NCBI GenBank assembly: GCA_015654825.1 | Contig: JAATGE010000670.1 | Location: 1 to 8,090, forward strand | DNA from: Rhodospirillales bacterium | GTDB taxonomy: Bacteria; Pseudomonadota; Alphaproteobacteria; Acetobacterales; Acetobacteraceae | Direction of reading: 5' to 3' | DNA: 8,090 nt | Shown here: one piece after another, positions 6,697 through 8,090 of the stretch | Numbering within the stretch: the stretch's first letter is position 1 | How the letters are laid out: the number at the start of each line of letters is the position of its first letter | Made by a program: the position numbers and the translations under genes | Notes under the pieces: generated by a model | What the model was told of the DNA's origin: nothing | The model's input: only the letters and a program-made list of their open reading frames with translations | Databases searched by the model: none

Positions 6697-7284
6697 ATGC
6701 GTATCATTTGCTTGGCAGCGGCGGCCCTTTTAGTGGCAGGCGGCACCGCCGCGCGCGCTCAATCCCCGTCCGCCGACGACATCATCAACAGCCTGAAGCC
6801 GAACGCGAGCCAGCTGACTGGCCCGACGCGCGGCATTCGTCCGGCCATTGTGGCGCCGACGACCCCATCCGAACCGGCGATTACCCGGGCGACCGCGCGG
6901 ATGGAAACCGCGGCTCCGGCCGCGAGCAGCGGCGAACGCGCCGTCAGCCTGACGGTGGAGTTCAAATCTGGCTCCGCGACGCTGACACCGGCGGCGGAAC
7001 GGACGCTGAGCGTGCTTGGTCGCGCGCTGACGAGCGCGGACCTCAGCGGATTTCATTTCCGGGTGGAGGGGCATACCGACACGGTCGGCAATCCCGACAC
7101 CAACCGCTCGCTGTCGCAACAGCGCGCGGAGGCGGTAACGGCGTTCCTGGTGAGCAAGTTCGGCATGTCCGCGGATAAACTGCAGGCGGTGGGGCTTGGT
7201 TCCGATAGCCTGATCGTGCCGACGCCCGATCAGACGCCGGAGCCGCGGAACCGGGCGGTGAAGGTGGTTAATCTGGGGGCGTAA
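6697..7284 (+). CDS. Secreted OmpA-family peptidoglycan-binding protein, paralogue 1
   Basis: This 195-aa exported protein probably binds peptidoglycan in the periplasm. Residues 1-21 are a Sec signal peptide (MRIICLAAAALL core) with cleavage predicted after ARA (19-21). The mature N-terminus carries DIINSLKP (28-35) and TRGIRP (44-49), then a Pro/Ala/Thr-rich linker to about 80. The OmpA C-terminal domain spans about 83-194: VEFKSGSATL, FRVEGHTDTVG, NRSLSQQRAEAV. Asp128 and Arg143 sit 15 apart, as do the diaminopimelate-binding Asp271 and Arg286 of Acinetobacter OmpA. There is no beta-barrel. I chose the ATG at 6697 because AGAGAGGT precedes it by about 6 bases and the same arrangement is conserved before the paralogue at 7421. 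A GTG at 6637 with GGAGG upstream is also in frame but would add 20 residues before the signal peptide. The tandem paralogue lies 136 bp downstream. Confidence 0.92.
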   Translation: MRIICLAAAALLVAGGTAARAQSPSADDIINSLKPNASQLTGPTRGIRPAIVAPTTPSEPAITRATARMETAAPAASSGERAVSLTVEFKSGSATLTPAAERTLSVLGRALTSADLSGFHFRVEGHTDTVGNPDTNRSLSQQRAEAVTAFLVSKFGMSADKLQAVGLGSDSLIVPTPDQTPEPRNRAVKVVNLGA

Positions 7285-7297
7285 GCCGGGCCAGGAA

Positions 7298-7350
7298 GGC
7301 CAGGGGTTCCGGCCGTGGACCGGCTGGGGCCACTAGGCCCCGGCCCCCGG
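7298..7350 (+). repeat. GC-rich 3'-end repeat, degenerate copy C (after OmpA-like gene 1)
   Basis: This copy begins 13 bp after the stop of the first OmpA-like gene and shares the AAGGCCAGGG entry sequence with copies B and D. Its second hairpin is kept in altered form: CTGGGGCC (7324-7331) with GGCCCCGG (7336-7343), one G-T wobble and a 4-nt loop. The first hairpin has drifted (GTTCCGGCCG where the others have NTCTGCCC). It is the most diverged of the five copies. Confidence 0.7.
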
Positions 7351-7363
7351 TTATTGCGTTTGG

Positions 7364-7376
7364 GACACTCGGTGTC
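7364..7376. promoter_or_regulatory. Small inverted repeat in upstream region of OmpA-like gene 2
   Basis: GACAC-TCG-GTGTC is a perfect 5-bp inverted repeat 44 bp before the second OmpA-like start. A TGCTAG hexamer just downstream (7381-7386) could act as a -10 box, with GTTTGG about 17 bp upstream as a poor -35. The inverted repeat would then lie in the promoter spacer, a common place for an operator. Both assignments are tentative. Confidence 0.25.
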
Positions 7377-7420
7377 ACTGTGCTAGCTGCCAAGCTGGTT
7401 TCACATCGAGAGGTATTGCC

Positions 7421-7957
7421 ATGCGCATTATCGCTTTAGCGGCCTGCGGACTCCTGCTGATGGCGGGGCAGGCCGCGGTCGCGCAGCCGACGCCTTCCGC
7501 CGAGGACATCATCAACAGCCTGAAGCCGAGTGCCGGCCAGCTGACCGATACGACACGCGGCATTCGCCCGGCAACCCCCGCACCGGCGCCCGCGGCGGCC
7601 GCCAGCTCGCCGTCGGTGAACCTGACGGTCAATTTCGCGACCGGCTCGGCGTCGCTGAGCGCGTCCGCCGAGCATTCGCTGGATGCGCTGGGGCACGCGC
7701 TGACCAGCAGCGACCTCAGCGGGTTTCGGTTCCGCGTAGAGGGCCACACCGATACGGTGGGCCAGGCGGACGCCAACCGCGCGCTGTCGCAAAAGCGCGC
7801 CGAGGCCGTGGCGGCCTATCGGGAGAAGAAGTTCGGCGTGGAGGCGGCCAAGCTGGAAGCCGTCGGCGTGGGCCAGGACGATTTGCTGGTGCCGACGCCG
7901 GAGCAGACGCCTGAGCCGCAGAATAGGCGGGTTAAGATTGTGAATTTGGGCGCGTAG
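7421..7957 (+). CDS. Secreted OmpA-family peptidoglycan-binding protein, paralogue 2
   Basis: This 178-aa protein is a paralogue of its upstream neighbour, with the same architecture: Sec signal peptide (1-21, AVA cleavage motif), DIINSLKP (29-36), TRGIRP (45-50), Ala/Pro linker and OmpA C-terminal domain (about 66-177). The predicted peptidoglycan-binding pair is Asp111 and Arg126, with Asn119 between them, in EGHTDTVG...NRALSQKRAEAV. It is 17 residues shorter than paralogue 1, and most of the difference is in the linker. A GAGAGGT ribosome site sits about 6 bases before the ATG. LAAC at 6-9 superficially resembles a lipobox, but the preceding segment is too short for a lipoprotein signal. 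The pair arose by tandem duplication; the domain blocks stay closely similar while the linker has diverged, which suggests both copies are under selection. Partner and specific role are unknown. Confidence 0.92.
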   Translation: MRIIALAACGLLLMAGQAAVAQPTPSAEDIINSLKPSAGQLTDTTRGIRPATPAPAPAAAASSPSVNLTVNFATGSASLSASAEHSLDALGHALTSSDLSGFRFRVEGHTDTVGQADANRALSQKRAEAVAAYREKKFGVEAAKLEAVGVGQDDLLVPTPEQTPEPQNRRVKIVNLGA

Positions 7958-7970
7958 GGGAAGGGAGGAA

Positions 7971-8018
7971 GGCCAGGGCTCTGCCCTGGACCCGCTGGGG
8001 CCGTAGGCCCCAGACCCC
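7971..8018 (+). repeat. GC-rich double-hairpin 3'-end repeat, copy D (after OmpA-like gene 2)
   Basis: This copy begins 13 bp after the stop of the second OmpA-like gene and is close to consensus. Its hairpins are CCAGGGC/GCCCTGG (7973-7979 with 7983-7989, loop TCT) and CTGGGGCC/GGCCCCAG (7995-8002 with 8006-8013, loop GTA). No T-tract follows, unlike copies A and B, so classic intrinsic termination is less clear here. It faces copy E in inverted orientation across 26 bp. Confidence 0.88.
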
Positions 8019-8044
8019 GTTCCCCTGAAGCAGCCTTAGTAAAT

Positions 8045-8090
8045 GGGGTCTGGGGCCTACGGCCCCAGCGGGGGTCCAGGGCCAGAGCCC
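8045..8090 (-). repeat. GC-rich double-hairpin 3'-end repeat, copy E (cut by window edge)
   Basis: On the minus strand this copy shows the same order as the others: GGGCTCTGGCCCTGG, then CTGGGGCC/GGCCCCAG (8068-8061 with 8057-8050, loop GTA), then CAGACCCC and ATTTA. It is inverted relative to copy D and the two together could pair over about 45 bp. The window ends inside its first hairpin. By analogy with copies A-D it should follow a minus-strand gene that ends just to the right. Confidence 0.85.

Noticed and set aside
6656..6733. A 25-codon upstream ORF overlapping the start of the first OmpA-like gene, with a GGCGGAG ribosome-like site.
   Set aside because: It could be a regulatory leader peptide, but it has no counterpart before the second paralogue and no other support.
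7421..7450. Lipobox-like LAAC in the second OmpA-like signal sequence, suggesting a lipoprotein.
   Set aside because: The cysteine is at residue 9, leaving too short a hydrophobic segment before it. The AVA site at 19-21 fits signal peptidase I, as in paralogue 1.
61..8090. The spaced GC-rich repeats as a CRISPR array or attachment sites.
   Set aside because: Copies are kilobases apart, on both strands, internally palindromic and next to gene ends, with no regular spacers and no integrase nearby.

Overview
This is a high-GC window of alphaproteobacterial character. The best guess is an Acetobacteraceae-like soil or acid-habitat bacterium. That placement is inferred from base composition, gene style and two families of dispersed palindromic repeats, not from a marker gene. 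I see six complete genes, no rRNA or tRNA, no transposase and no CRISPR array.

Left third (129-3793): a minus-strand short-chain dehydrogenase is divergent from a plus-strand aromatic catabolism pair, hmgA (homogentisate 1,2-dioxygenase) and fahA (fumarylacetoacetase). HmgA opens the ring of homogentisate, the shared intermediate of tyrosine and phenylalanine breakdown. FahA cleaves fumarylacetoacetate to fumarate and acetoacetate. The isomerase between them (maiA) and the upstream hpd are not in the window. The SDR/hmgA gap holds a perfect 16-bp palindrome that could be an operator.

Middle (3841-6443, minus strand): a PP2C-type phosphatase gene overlaps a transmembrane Hanks-type Ser/Thr kinase gene by an ATGA junction, making a translationally coupled phospho-switch. 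The kinase has a cytoplasmic catalytic domain, an acidic Thr motif, one membrane segment, a Pro/Ala/Thr-rich linker and a periplasmic C-terminal region ending in a DUF4384-like segment.

Right third (6697-7957, plus strand): tandem paralogous genes encode small secreted OmpA-type peptidoglycan-binding proteins. They share a mature N-terminal DIINSLKP...TRGIRP motif. They are divergent from the phosphatase-kinase operon, which suggests, but does not prove, an envelope-sensing connection.

Repeats: (1) A GC-rich double-hairpin element of about 50-65 bp occurs five times. Four copies lie just after, or overlap, the 3' end of a gene in the same orientation as that gene. One of them encodes the stop codon and last 11 residues of HmgA. 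The fifth, at the right edge, predicts a minus-strand gene ending just outside the window. (2) An AT-rich palindromic element occurs as a short hairpin filling the fahA/kinase convergent gap and as a larger branched palindrome in the phosphatase/OmpA divergent gap. The two share 34 identical bases.
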